From positions 1 through 38,673 of the forward strand of contig JAZSCT010000064.1 of assembly GCA_045530725.1 (NCBI GenBank): a DNA stretch of 38,673 nt, in the 5' to 3' direction. Both the position numbers and the translations under genes were made by a program. Below are positions 7,388-15,620 of the stretch, in pieces (within the stretch, counting starts at the first letter, position 1; each line of letters starts with the position of its first letter). The notes under the pieces were generated by a model, which was not told where the DNA came from, searched no databases, and saw only the letters and a program-made list of their open reading frames with translations. The stretch comes from SIG435 sp045530725 (lineage in GTDB: Bacteria > Bacillota > Clostridia > UMGS1810).

Positions 7388-8548
7388 TTACATACAAGCA
7401 GTTTTGATTATATCAACTGCCTTTTTTATCTCTTCCATACTGATATTAAGCGGTGGAAGAAGTCTCACTTTGTTTTTTGCCTTAAGAGGAAGTGCACCAA
7501 GTTCCATACATCTTGCTATCACTTCTCCTGCATCTTTTTCTGTTTCTATTCCAAGCATAAGTCCCATACCCAAAATACTCTTTATCCCCTTTGCACCATT
7601 AAGTGTATTTATGATATATTGAGATTTCTCATTGACTTCTTTCATAAATTCATCTGTAAGTCTTTCCATAATGCTTATGGCACCTGCTGCCGCAATGGGA
7701 TTTCCTCCGAATGTGGAACCGTGCATACCCGGTTTATATACGTCCATTGTCTTTTCGTTAAACATTGCCGCACCGATAGGAAGACCGCCGCCAAGGCCCT
7801 TGGCAGTAGTTACTATATCAGGGTTCACACCATATTTCATATATCCGTATATGGCCCCGAGTCTGCCGTTACCTGTCTGCACTTCATCTGCAATGGTAAG
7901 AAGGTTGTATTCTTTTGCAAGATTAAAGATTTCATCTACAAAATCTTTCTCAAGGGGAACAACTCCGCCTTCTCCCTGTACAAACTCAAACATTATCGCG
8001 GCGCATTTGTTATTTTTTACTATTTCTCTCAAATCCTCTTTATCATTAGCCACAGCATATACAAAGCCGGGGGTTAATGGATTAAACTTTTCGTGAAAAA
8101 CATCCTGACCCGTAGCCGCAAGTGTTGTAACTGTTCTCCCGTGGAAACTGTTTATGAGAGTTACTATTGTATAGTATTCTTCGCCTTTTTCTACAGCCGC
8201 CCACTCTCTTGCCGCCTTGATAGCACATTCGTTTGCTTCTGCACCTGAATTTGCAAAAAAGACCTTTTGCATACCTGATTTTCTGCACATAATTTCTGCA
8301 AGGTGTGCACAGGGGGAAGTGTAATAAAGGTTTGATGTGTGCTGGACTTTGTGAAGTTGTTCTTCTACTGCATCCACCCATACTTTGTCAGAATATCCGA
8401 AAGCATTTACACCAATACCGCTTCCTAAATCTATGTACTCTTTGCCGCAGTCATCATAACAAAGACTGCCTTTGCCTTTTGTAATGTGCAAATCAAATCT
8501 TCCGTATGTATTTGCTATGTATTTTTTGTCAAGTTGTTTTGTATTCAT
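7388..8548 (-). CDS. argD: acetylornithine aminotransferase
   Basis: This class-III PLP aminotransferase of 386 residues converts N-acetylglutamate semialdehyde to N-acetylornithine. The PLP-binding lysine is in TTAKGLGGGLPIGA, preceded by ADEVQTGNGRLG. FFANSGAEANECAIKAAR is the cofactor phosphate region. GGGAG lies 9 nt before ATG, inside the end of argB. There is one base between the argB stop and this ATG, so the two are translationally coupled. Members of this family can also serve in lysine synthesis, but the operon points to arginine. Confidence 0.95.
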   Translation of the reverse strand: MNTKQLDKKYIANTYGRFDLHITKGKGSLCYDDCGKEYIDLGSGIGVNAFGYSDKVWVDAVEEQLHKVQHTSNLYYTSPCAHLAEIMCRKSGMQKVFFANSGAEANECAIKAAREWAAVEKGEEYYTIVTLINSFHGRTVTTLAATGQDVFHEKFNPLTPGFVYAVANDKEDLREIVKNNKCAAIMFEFVQGEGGVVPLEKDFVDEIFNLAKEYNLLTIADEVQTGNGRLGAIYGYMKYGVNPDIVTTAKGLGGGLPIGAAMFNEKTMDVYKPGMHGSTFGGNPIAAAGAISIMERLTDEFMKEVNEKSQYIINTLNGAKGIKSILGMGLMLGIETEKDAGEVIARCMELGALPLKAKNKVRLLPPLNISMEEIKKAVDIIKTACM

Positions 8549-8549
8549 C

Positions 8550-9410
8550 TTATTTTTCTCCCGTAAACATTGTACCTATACCTTCATCGGTAAGGGTTTC
8601 AATAAGGATTGAATGAGGAATGGTGCCGTCTATGATAAACACCTTTCTTACTCCCCATTTGATTGCATTTGTACAACATTCCACCTTTGGAATCATACCG
8701 CCCTGAATGATGCCTTTTTCTATAAGTTCAGGTGCTTCGTCTATGTGAATCTTCGGAATAAGGGTTTCAGGATCGTTTTTATCCTTTAAAATTCCTGCAA
8801 TATCTGTCATTGAGATAAGAGATTCTGCTCTCAATTCCCCTGCAATCTTTGCCGCAGCAGTATCTGCATTTATGTTGTAGATATTACCCTCGCTGTCGCA
8901 ACCAACTGTTGAAATAACGGGGATGTAGCCCTTCTCTATCACATCAAGCACAGGCTGAATGTTTACCTTAGTAATTTCTCCTACAAAGCCAAGTCTTTCG
9001 TCCTTTATCTTTGCTTCTATCATATGTCCGTCCATACCGGAAAGACCGATTGACTTGCCACCTTTGTTTTCTATAAGATTTACAAGACTCTTGTTAACTT
9101 TTCCTGCAAGAACCATCTGTACAATATCTACAGTTTCCTTGTCTGTGACACGAAGTCCGTCAACGAACTGACTTTCCTTGCCGATTTTTGTAAGCATTTC
9201 GTTTATTTCAGGTCCGCCACCGTGAACAAGAACCACCTTCACGCCTATAAGAGACAAAAGTACAATATCTCTCATAACAGAGTCCTTGAGTTTTTCATTT
9301 ATCATCGCATTGCCGCCGTATTTGACTACAACAATCTTGCCGTTGTAGTTCTGTATGTATGGAAGTGCCTGAACAAGCACCTTTGCTCTCTGAGCATTTG
9401 AAATGTTCAT
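8550..9410 (-). CDS. argB: acetylglutamate kinase
   Basis: This amino-acid kinase of 286 residues phosphorylates N-acetylglutamate. VVVKYGGNAM and VLVHGGGPEINEML are the nucleotide and substrate glycine loops, and NINADTAAAKIAGEL is the ATP-site signature. The N-terminal extension (MNISNAQRAKVLVQALPYI) is of the type found in hexameric, arginine-inhibited kinases, so feedback inhibition is plausible. It follows argJ after 177 nt containing a remnant of the 3' repeat family, the only large break inside the operon. Confidence 0.95.
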   Translation of the reverse strand: MNISNAQRAKVLVQALPYIQNYNGKIVVVKYGGNAMINEKLKDSVMRDIVLLSLIGVKVVLVHGGGPEINEMLTKIGKESQFVDGLRVTDKETVDIVQMVLAGKVNKSLVNLIENKGGKSIGLSGMDGHMIEAKIKDERLGFVGEITKVNIQPVLDVIEKGYIPVISTVGCDSEGNIYNINADTAAAKIAGELRAESLISMTDIAGILKDKNDPETLIPKIHIDEAPELIEKGIIQGGMIPKVECCTNAIKWGVRKVFIIDGTIPHSILIETLTDEGIGTMFTGEK

Positions 9411-9454
9411 TTATAATCATTCCTTTCAAATTTAGAACAATATACACTATATAA

Positions 9455-9545
9455 CGAAATAGGAAAAACGTTTTGGAACAAACAATCGTTCATCGAAATA
9501 ATATCAAATCAAAATGCATAGCATTTTGTTCCATACCTATTCACT
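9455..9545 (-). repeat. remnant of the 3'-end repeat family (copy H)
   Basis: On the minus strand the sequence ends GTTTGTTCC-AAAACG-TTTTTCCTATTTC, matching the closing arm of copy E (GTTTGTCC, TTTTTCCTATTTC). It begins with GAATAGG and GGAACAAA, which can pair with that arm. The terminator core of other copies is not recognisable. It lies 40-130 nt after argJ, in sense orientation. A separate hairpin GTCTGAA/TTCAGAC is at about 9569-9586. Confidence 0.45.
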
Positions 9546-9587
9546 ATTCACTCTTACCTCTTCCCTGTCTGAATTTATTCAGACATA

Positions 9588-10799
9588 TCAGGTGCGGTAG
9601 TCACCATTGATCTTTACATAATCATATGTCAGATCGCATCCCCAGGCTTTTGAAGAGAATTCTCCGTCATTTAATTTAATGACCATTTCGATTTCCTTCT
9701 CAAGAAGTATTTCCTTTGCAATCTCTTCAGAAAAATCTACCCCTGCACCACATTTACACACAAGGATTTCGCCTTTTTGGGATTTGAATGATACATCTAT
9801 CTTATTTACATCCACATCAGCGCCCGAATATCCTATTGCACATAGGATTCTTCCCCAGTTTGCATCTGAGCCGAACATTGCAGCCTTTACAAGTGATGAA
9901 CAGATAACGCTCTTTGCAACTGTCTTTGCAATCTGAAGAGTCTTTGCTCCCGAAACACTTGCCTCAAGAAGTTTTGTAGCACCTTCTCCGTCACCTGCAA
10001 TCATACGGCAAAGGGTAACTGTAACGGAATTGAGAGCCTTCATAAATTCTTCAAAGTCCTCTCCTTCTTTGTCAATTACGGGATTTTCTGCCATACCGTT
10101 TGCCATAATGGAAACCATATCGTTTGTGGATGTGTCTCCGTCTATACTTACCATATTGAATGTGTTCTGAATGTCCCCTGACAGAGCAATCTTAAGCATT
10201 TCAGGTGTGATGGCACAGTCTGTTGTGATGAACACAAGCATTGTTGCCATATTTGGATGAATCATACCTGAGCCTTTTGCTATACCGCCGATCTTGCATT
10301 CTTTGCCGCCGATATTAAATGATACTGCCACCTGCTTATCTACAGTATCAGTAGTCATAATACCTTCTGCAGCAAGATCACTGTTGTCACCAAGACCTGA
10401 TACAAGGCTTGGAATACCCTCTTTTATAGGAGTAATATCAAGAGGCTGACCGATAACACCTGTACTTGCAATAATGATGTCTGATTTGTTGATATTCATC
10501 TTCTCTGAAAGAAGTTCACAGGTAAGTTTCGCTATTTCAACACCATTGGCATTACAGGTATTTGCGTTTCCGCTGTTACAAATCATTGCCTGAGCATAAC
10601 CGTCTTTGATATTTTCTTTAGTAACGGCTATCGGTGCACCTTTTACAAGATTTGTGGTATATACTGCCGCCGCAGAAGCCCTTTTTTCAGATACTATCAG
10701 AGACAAGTCCCTTTTTGTTTTATTTTTTCTTATACCGCAATGGATTCCGTTTGCCTTAAATCCCTTTGCGGCACAAACTCCGCCCTGTATAAAATTCAT
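9588..10799 (-). CDS. argJ: bifunctional ornithine acetyltransferase / N-acetylglutamate synthase
   Basis: ArgJ, 403 residues, moves the acetyl group from N-acetylornithine back to glutamate, so the pathway is cyclic. No argA or argE appears in the operon, consistent with this. The autocleavage site is in KGSGMIHPNMATML, where the Thr of ATML becomes the N-terminal nucleophile of the beta chain. The C-terminus reads GCDLTYDYVKINGDYRT, typical of the family. GAAAGGA lies upstream of ATG, and argC ends 23 nt upstream. Confidence 0.95.
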   Translation of the reverse strand: MNFIQGGVCAAKGFKANGIHCGIRKNKTKRDLSLIVSEKRASAAAVYTTNLVKGAPIAVTKENIKDGYAQAMICNSGNANTCNANGVEIAKLTCELLSEKMNINKSDIIIASTGVIGQPLDITPIKEGIPSLVSGLGDNSDLAAEGIMTTDTVDKQVAVSFNIGGKECKIGGIAKGSGMIHPNMATMLVFITTDCAITPEMLKIALSGDIQNTFNMVSIDGDTSTNDMVSIMANGMAENPVIDKEGEDFEEFMKALNSVTVTLCRMIAGDGEGATKLLEASVSGAKTLQIAKTVAKSVICSSLVKAAMFGSDANWGRILCAIGYSGADVDVNKIDVSFKSQKGEILVCKCGAGVDFSEEIAKEILLEKEIEMVIKLNDGEFSSKAWGCDLTYDYVKINGDYRT

Positions 10800-10822
10800 A
10801 TTGTATATTCCTTTCTCTGCCC

Positions 10823-11755
10823 TTATATATCAAGCCCGTAGGTTTCTTCTGCACCAAGCACAATATTTAAGCATTGTACTGCCGCACCTGAAGCACCTTT
10901 GCCAAGATTGTCATAACGTGCTGTAAGTATTATTCTGTCACAATTTCCATACACTCCTATGTGCATGGAGTCCTTATTCTTAAGTTTCACAGAAGAAAGG
11001 AAGCCTTCTTCTGCATCTTCTGTATATTTTACTATATCGGAGTTGTATTTTTTCTTATACAAATCTTTGATATCTTCTATAGTCTTTCCGTTCTTAAGGT
11101 CTTTTCCGAATATTCCTACGGTAACTTCCATTCCTGAATAAAACGGTGCTACTATGGGCGAAAATATTGGCTCGTTATCAAGACCGGTGATTTTTTTCAT
11201 TTCTTTAAGATGTTTGTGAGTCTGTGTAAGACCATACTGACGGGGTCCCTCTAAAAGCATATCACGGTTTTCTGATTCATACTCTGCAATCATCTTTTTG
11301 CCGCCGCCTGAATATCCTGTAAGTGAATTACACACAAGACAGATATCTTTGTCTATGAAATCATTTTCTATAAGAGGATACACAAGTGCGATAAATCCGC
11401 TTGCGTGACAACCTGGTACTGCGATTCTCTTTGAATTTTTGATTTTTTTGTAGAAATCATCCGAAAGTTCCCTGAAACCATAAGCCCAGTCCGCATCTGT
11501 TCTGTGTGCAGTAGATGTATCGATAACTACAGTTGAGTCATTTTCTATCATACTTACTGCTTCTCTTGCCGCATCATCGGGAAGACAGAGAAAAGCCACG
11601 TCACATTCATTGATAGCCTTTTTTCTCTCGTCAAAGTCTTTTCTCTTTTCTTCAGGAAGGATGATAAGGGAAATATCATCCCTTTGGGATAATCTTTCAT
11701 AAATTCTAAGTCCCGTTGTACCGGCACTTCCGTCAATAAAAATCTTTTTCATCAC
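10823..11755 (-). CDS. argC: N-acetyl-gamma-glutamyl-phosphate reductase (short, type 2)
   Basis: This NADPH-dependent reductase makes N-acetylglutamate semialdehyde. At about 310 residues it belongs to the shorter ArgC type: the nucleotide loop reads DGSAGTTGLRIYERL (residues 8-22) and the catalytic cysteine is in VPGCHASGF. The start is GTG at 11755 (8 nt after GGAG) or the adjacent ATG at 11752, whose first base overlaps the argH stop. Either way it is tightly coupled to argH. Confidence 0.93.
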   Translation of the reverse strand: MMKKIFIDGSAGTTGLRIYERLSQRDDISLIILPEEKRKDFDERKKAINECDVAFLCLPDDAAREAVSMIENDSTVVIDTSTAHRTDADWAYGFRELSDDFYKKIKNSKRIAVPGCHASGFIALVYPLIENDFIDKDICLVCNSLTGYSGGGKKMIAEYESENRDMLLEGPRQYGLTQTHKHLKEMKKITGLDNEPIFSPIVAPFYSGMEVTVGIFGKDLKNGKTIEDIKDLYKKKYNSDIVKYTEDAEEGFLSSVKLKNKDSMHIGVYGNCDRIILTARYDNLGKGASGAAVQCLNIVLGAEETYGLDI

Positions 11756-13125
11756 TTTATAAACTCCGTTACATACTCAATTTGTTTTTCTATGGATTTC
11801 TTACCTGTTCCGCCCTGTGAAATTCTTTTTTCAACACAGGTCTCAAGTGTGATTTCGTGATATAAATCTTCGTCAAACAATTCGGAAAATTCCTGATATT
11901 TCTCAAGAGGAATTTCGTCAAGAACAGTATTGTTTTCTACACAGTATCCTACAAGTGTGCCTACAATCTTGTATGCACTTCTGAAAGGCATACCCTTCTT
12001 TACAAGGTAGTCTGCCAGGTCTGTGGCATTGATAAAGCCCTTTTGTGCCGCCTTATACATATTGTCCTTTAGAACTTTCATTGTGGCAATCATAGGACTG
12101 AATACAGAAAGACATTTCTTAACAGTTTCTAGTGCATCAAATATGGACTCCTTGTCTTCCTGCATATCCTTGTTGTATGCAAGAGGGAGACTTTTGAGCA
12201 TTGTGAGTGTGCCGATAAGATCACCATATACTCTGCCGCATTTCCCCCTTACAAGTTCTGCGATGTCAGGGTTTTTCTTCTGTGGCATAATGGATGAGCC
12301 TGTTGTATATGAATCATCAAGTTCGATGAATTTGAACTCCCAACTTGAATAGAGAATGATTTCTTCAGAAAATCTTGAAAGATGCATCATAATCGTAGCA
12401 TATGCTGAAAGTAATTCCACCATAAAGTCTCTGTCGGATACACCGTCTATGGAATTAAGTGAATATGAATCAAACCCCAGACGTGATGCAGTAAATTCTC
12501 TGTCTGTGTCATATGTGGTACCTGCAAGTGCACAGGATCCCAGAGGACACACATTCATTCTCTTTATAGCATCATTAAGTCTTGTGATGTCTCTTGTAAA
12601 CATCATTGCATATGTTAGAATCTGATGGGCAAATGTGATAGGCTGTGCTCTCTGAAGATGTGTATATCCCGGCATAATGGTTAGGATATTTTCTTTTGCC
12701 TGAGAAAGGATAGCAGAGAGAAGTTCTTTTATAAGTTTTATCACTTCTTCTGTTTCGTCTCTTAAATACATTCTCACATCTACAGCCACCTGATCGTTAC
12801 GGCTTCTTGCAGTATGGAGTCTCTTGCCTGTGTCACCGATTCTTTTGGTAAGTTCTGATTCCACAAACATATGGATATCTTCTGCATTCATATCGACCAT
12901 AAGTTTGCCTTCTGATATGTCTTCCATAATCTCTCCAAGACTCTCTATTATCTTTTCACTTTCGTCCTTTGAGATGATGCCCTGTTTTGCAAGCATTGCC
13001 GCATGAGCCATTGAGCCTGTGATATCCTGCTTATACATTACAGAGTCTATATGTATTGATGAATTAAAGTCGTCTGCCTCTTTGTCAAGAGCCTTTGTAA
13101 AACGACCTGCCCACATTTTTTCCAT
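11752..13125 (-). CDS. argH: argininosuccinate lyase
   Basis: This fumarase/aspartase-superfamily enzyme splits argininosuccinate into arginine and fumarate. Signatures are MWAGRFTKALDKEADDFNSS at the N-terminus, HTARSRNDQVAVD, and the mobile catalytic loop GSSIMPQKKNPD. The ATG at 13125 has GGGAG 8 nt upstream and gives 457 residues; an upstream TTG would overlap that ribosome binding site and is rejected. It follows argG after 65 nt that contain a GC-rich hairpin. Confidence 0.95.
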   Translation of the reverse strand: MEKMWAGRFTKALDKEADDFNSSIHIDSVMYKQDITGSMAHAAMLAKQGIISKDESEKIIESLGEIMEDISEGKLMVDMNAEDIHMFVESELTKRIGDTGKRLHTARSRNDQVAVDVRMYLRDETEEVIKLIKELLSAILSQAKENILTIMPGYTHLQRAQPITFAHQILTYAMMFTRDITRLNDAIKRMNVCPLGSCALAGTTYDTDREFTASRLGFDSYSLNSIDGVSDRDFMVELLSAYATIMMHLSRFSEEIILYSSWEFKFIELDDSYTTGSSIMPQKKNPDIAELVRGKCGRVYGDLIGTLTMLKSLPLAYNKDMQEDKESIFDALETVKKCLSVFSPMIATMKVLKDNMYKAAQKGFINATDLADYLVKKGMPFRSAYKIVGTLVGYCVENNTVLDEIPLEKYQEFSELFDEDLYHEITLETCVEKRISQGGTGKKSIEKQIEYVTEFIK

Positions 13126-13155
13126 AAGAAATTCTCCCGTCAAAAAACGACATAC

Positions 13156-13175
13156 GGGCGATTGAATAATCGCCC
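13156..13175. repeat. hairpin between argG and argH
   Basis: GGGCGATT (13156-13163) pairs with AATCGCCC (13168-13175) around GAAT. There is no U-tract in either direction, so it is more likely an RNA-processing or stability hairpin than a terminator. Confidence 0.55.
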
Positions 13176-13190
13176 TTATATCAGTTTGTA

Positions 13191-14426
13191 TTATTTATGT
13201 TCAATTCCGTTTTTCTGATTTACCTGAGCCTGCACCTTGATGGGAAGACCGAAGAGATTGATAAATCCTGCGCTGTCTGCCTGATTGTAAACTTCGTCTT
13301 CATCAAATGTAGCAATTTCAGGGTCATAGAGTGAATATTTACTCCATACACCTGCATTGATCATATTTCCTTTGTAGAGTTTGAGTTTAACTGTACCTGT
13401 GCAGTTTTCTTCAAGTTTATCTACAAATGCGCTGATTGCTTCTCTCAAAGGTGTGTACCATTGACCGTTATATACAAGATCTGCAAATGTGATTGCAATT
13501 TCCTGCTTTTTGTGTGCAGCGTATTTGTCAAGGCAAAGTGTTTCAAGTACATTAAGTGCTTTGTAAAGGATTGCTCCGCCCGGTGTTTCATATACGCCAC
13601 GGCATTTCATACCTACGAGACGGTTTTCTACGATGTCAAGAAGACCGATACCGTTTGCACCGCCCACTTCATTAAGTTTTAAGATGATATTTTTTGCACT
13701 CATCTTTTCACCGTCAAGTGCTACAGGAACACCCTTTTCGAAATCAAGTGTGATATATGTAGGTACATCGGGAGCATCTATTGGAGATACGCCCATTTCG
13801 AGGAAACCTTTCTTTTCGTATGTAGGTTCGTTGCCCGGATCTTCAAGGTCAAGACCTTCGTGTGAAAGGTGCCAGAGGTTTTTGTCCTTTGAATAGTTTG
13901 TTTCTCTGTTTATCTTAAGAGGCACATTGTGTGCTTCTGCATAAGCGATTTCTTCTTCTCTTGATTTGATATCCCATTCTCTCCATGGAGCGATGATTGG
14001 CATATCAGGAGCGAATGCTTTGATTGTAAGTTCAAATCTTACCTGGTCGTTACCCTTACCTGTACATCCGTGACAGATAGCATCAGCGCCTTCTGCCTTT
14101 GCGATTTCTACGATTCTCTTTGCGATTACAGGTCTTGCAAATGATGTACCAAGCATATAGTCTTCGTATTTAGCACCTGCTTTTACTGTAGGGATAACAA
14201 ATTCATTTACGAATTCCTCTGTAAGGTCTTCGATATAGCACTTGGAAGCACCTGTTTTGATAGCCTTTTCTTCAAGGCCTTCAAGTTCATCAGCCTGTCC
14301 CACGTTACCTGATACTGCGATTACTTCACAGTTGTTATAGTTTTCTTTAAGCCATGGGATAATGATAGAAGTATCAAGACCCCCTGAGTAAGCAAGAACT
14401 ACCTTTTTAATATTTTTCTTATCCAT
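13191..14426 (-). CDS. argG: argininosuccinate synthase
   Basis: The enzyme joins citrulline and aspartate with ATP to give argininosuccinate. The PP-loop LAYSGGLDTSIIIPWL is near residues 9-24, and GCTGKGNDQVRFE and TYEKKGFLEMG are family motifs. The ATG at 14426 has AAAGGA 9 nt upstream and gives 411 residues, the usual length; an upstream TTG is rejected. It is first in the leftward operon argGHCJBDF, about 75 bp downstream of a strong promoter overlapped by ARG-box-like operators. Confidence 0.96.
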   Translation of the reverse strand: MDKKNIKKVVLAYSGGLDTSIIIPWLKENYNNCEVIAVSGNVGQADELEGLEEKAIKTGASKCYIEDLTEEFVNEFVIPTVKAGAKYEDYMLGTSFARPVIAKRIVEIAKAEGADAICHGCTGKGNDQVRFELTIKAFAPDMPIIAPWREWDIKSREEEIAYAEAHNVPLKINRETNYSKDKNLWHLSHEGLDLEDPGNEPTYEKKGFLEMGVSPIDAPDVPTYITLDFEKGVPVALDGEKMSAKNIILKLNEVGGANGIGLLDIVENRLVGMKCRGVYETPGGAILYKALNVLETLCLDKYAAHKKQEIAITFADLVYNGQWYTPLREAISAFVDKLEENCTGTVKLKLYKGNMINAGVWSKYSLYDPEIATFDEDEVYNQADSAGFINLFGLPIKVQAQVNQKNGIEHK

Positions 14427-14480
14427 TTTAAAACATCCTTTCTTTTCTGAGACAAAACTCAAAATTCCTTATTCACTGGT

Positions 14481-14531
14481 TTTGAATATTTATGCATAAT
14501 TTCTGTATAAATAATACATCTTTATGCATAA
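14481..14531. promoter_or_regulatory. two ARG-box-like operators in the arg promoter
   Basis: TGAATATTTATGCA (14483-14496) fits the ArgR/AhrC box TGAATWWWWATTCA with one changed base in one half-site. TACATCTTTATGCA (14515-14528) is a weaker match overlapping the -10 and spacer. Each contains the palindrome TTATGCATAA (14490-14499 and 14522-14531), with centres 32 bp apart, about three helical turns. Arginine-dependent repression by an ArgR hexamer is inferred; argR itself is not in the window. Confidence 0.65.
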
Positions 14532-14539
14532 TTTGTCAA
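14511..14539 (-). promoter_or_regulatory. promoter of the arginine operon
   Basis: On the minus strand a perfect TTGACA (plus 14534-14539), a 17-bp spacer and TATTAT (plus 14511-14516) lie about 85 bp upstream of the argG start. One TTATGCATAA palindrome lies inside the spacer. Confidence 0.85.
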
Positions 14540-14649
14540 TACTATTTTTGCATTTTTATATATTAATACTAAATTAATAGTATTTTTCGCCTGAAAACTA
14601 TGCACTTTTGTACTTTTTGTGCAGTTTTTTACATTAATGTCTTGGTGAT

Positions 14650-14689
14650 TTATGCATAAATACAATTTTATGCATAAATTTATGCATAC
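14650..14689. repeat. cluster of three TTATGCATA palindromes
   Basis: TTATGCATAA occurs at 14650-14659 and 14668-14677, and TTATGCATAC at 14680-14689. The last two form a 20-bp perfect palindrome (14669-14688). The cluster is about 120 bp upstream of the arg -35, immediately after the stop of the neighbouring gene. It may be an auxiliary operator. The 14540-14649 stretch also has two small hairpins. Confidence 0.55.
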
Positions 14690-14690
14690 T

Positions 14691-15152
14691 TTATATTGCA
14701 TCAAAGGGATTTTCTTTAATATACTTATCTGTAATATCCGCTGCAATCCCCACAAGTTCGCTGCATGGACGACGTTTGTAGAAATCTATGGTTCTTTCGG
14801 TAGGGTTTGCTCCTCTGTCAGTCCCTTCTGCTCCGATAAGTTCACGGCATATATAGGTGCCGTTTATTTCCTGAAACTCCTTCATACATTTCTGTATTCT
14901 GCCATAGTGTTCCTTTTTGACTGCCGGATCTTCTATGTCATCATATCCGTAGAGTGTGCCAAGCACCATACACATACCGCTTACTGCACCGCATACTTCT
15001 CTCATCCTGCCAAATCCTCCCCCGAAGGAAGAAGAAATCTTAAGGGCAGTATTTTCGTCAAATCCCATTATGTCATTAAATGCAAGAAACACCGCCTGAG
15101 CACAGTTGCAACCTTCTTCAAAAAGTTTCACCGCTTTTTCCCGATATGTCAT
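14691..15152 (-). CDS. C_GCAxxG_C_C family protein
   Basis: The 153-residue protein matches the C_GCAxxG_C_C family by its cysteine pattern: GCNCAQAV near the N-terminus, a second CGAVSGMCMVLG block, then CMKEF and CRELIG. The glycine-rich FGGGFGRMREVCGA segment is typical. Such proteins are often annotated as redox-active or membrane associated, but the function is unproven. The chosen ATG (15152) has GAAGGTG upstream; the frame is open 27 codons further up but without an RBS. It lies upstream of and co-directional with argG, with no clear terminator between them. Confidence 0.8.
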   Translation of the reverse strand: MTYREKAVKLFEEGCNCAQAVFLAFNDIMGFDENTALKISSSFGGGFGRMREVCGAVSGMCMVLGTLYGYDDIEDPAVKKEHYGRIQKCMKEFQEINGTYICRELIGAEGTDRGANPTERTIDFYKRRPCSELVGIAADITDKYIKENPFDAI

Positions 15153-15201
15153 AATGTCACCTTCTTTTGTATTTTTCTTCATTATATAATATAACATCCT
15201 T

Positions 15202-15230
15202 ATTTTATAGCATAATCCGAAAATTATCAA
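15202..15230 (-). promoter_or_regulatory. promoter of the C_GCAxxG_C_C gene
   Basis: On the minus strand TTGATA (plus 15225-15230), a 17-bp spacer and TAAAAT (plus 15202-15207) lie about 50 bp upstream of the start. It is back to back with the T-box promoter. Confidence 0.55.
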
Positions 15231-15258
15231 CACATTTTTCTTTTTTAGTGAAAATCTA

Positions 15259-15288
15259 TTGACAAATATTTGTTTTTCATGATATAAT
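15259..15288 (+). promoter_or_regulatory. promoter of the T-box leader
   Basis: TTGACA (15259-15264), an 18-bp spacer and TATAAT (15283-15288) with TG two bases upstream predict a start near 15295. Confidence 0.85.
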
Positions 15289-15299
15289 CAACCTACATT

Positions 15300-15572
15300 T
15301 CGAAAGGCATTGACGAGGAGTGCACATTTATATGCCCTCATAAGAGAAGTGACGGTTGGTGCAAGTCACAGGAACAGTTTATGTGTTTGTAGCCTCTGAG
15401 CCGGGAGGAAGAAAGCGTAAAAGCAAGTAGAACCTCTCCGTATTGCTGCGTTAAGGCATAGGGATTGATAGATCCCGAGAGTGGCGAAAGATTTTTCGCA
15501 ATTTGAGTGGTACCGCGGGTAGTAGATATTTCTACACTCGTCTCAAAGATTGTTTGGGGCGAGTGTTTTTTT
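15300..15572 (+). ncRNA. T-box leader upstream of an acyl-CoA ligase
   Basis: The leader has the T-box sequence TGGTACCGCGG (15508-15518), a Stem I with K-turn-like GACGAGGAG (15312-15320) and a distal loop GGTTGGTGCAAGTC (about 15354-15367). The specifier side reads TTTGTAGCCTCTGAGCC, and there is a stem III (GCGAAA/TTTCGC). Aligning GCCTCTGAG to the usual RCCUNNGAG after the specifier places GUA (valine) at 15389-15391. The bulge UGGU (15508-15511) would pair with a tRNA ending ACCA, that is discriminator A, which fits Val and argues against Cys. The codon call is tentative; the T-box call is firm. Confidence 0.92.
15534..15572 (+). terminator. T-box regulated terminator
   Basis: ACACTCG-TCTCAAA (15534-15547) pairs with TTTGGGG-CGAGTGT (15553-15566), followed by seven T. 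ACTC at the start of this stem can instead pair with GAGT before the T-box bulge, forming the competing antiterminator stabilised by uncharged tRNA. Confidence 0.85.
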
Positions 15573-15620
15573 GTGCAAAAGAAAAAACACTTATCATCCC
15601 CCAAAAAAGGAGGACCATGT

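Noticed and set aside
11752..13143. Upstream TTG starts for argH, argG, the GNAT and the SulP genes, and GTG starts for the CE15-like, FAD/Rieske and HTH-phosphatase genes
   Set aside because: In each case the upstream codon lies in or next to the ribosome binding site of a downstream start codon that gives the usual family N-terminus or better spacing.
6380..14426. Horizontal transfer of the arg operon
   Set aside because: Gene order and base composition look uniform with the surroundings, and no mobile genes or direct repeats flank it.
15386..15391. UGU (Cys) or UUU (Phe) as the T-box specifier
   Set aside because: UGU would place seven bases before GAG instead of six, and Cys tRNA has discriminator U, which does not match the UGGU bulge; UUU would be nine bases away. 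Neither is fully excluded without a model fit.
15507..15620. 38-codon upstream extension of the acyl-CoA ligase
   Set aside because: It runs through the T-box sequence and terminator, and AGGAGG lies 7 nt before the ATG at 15621.
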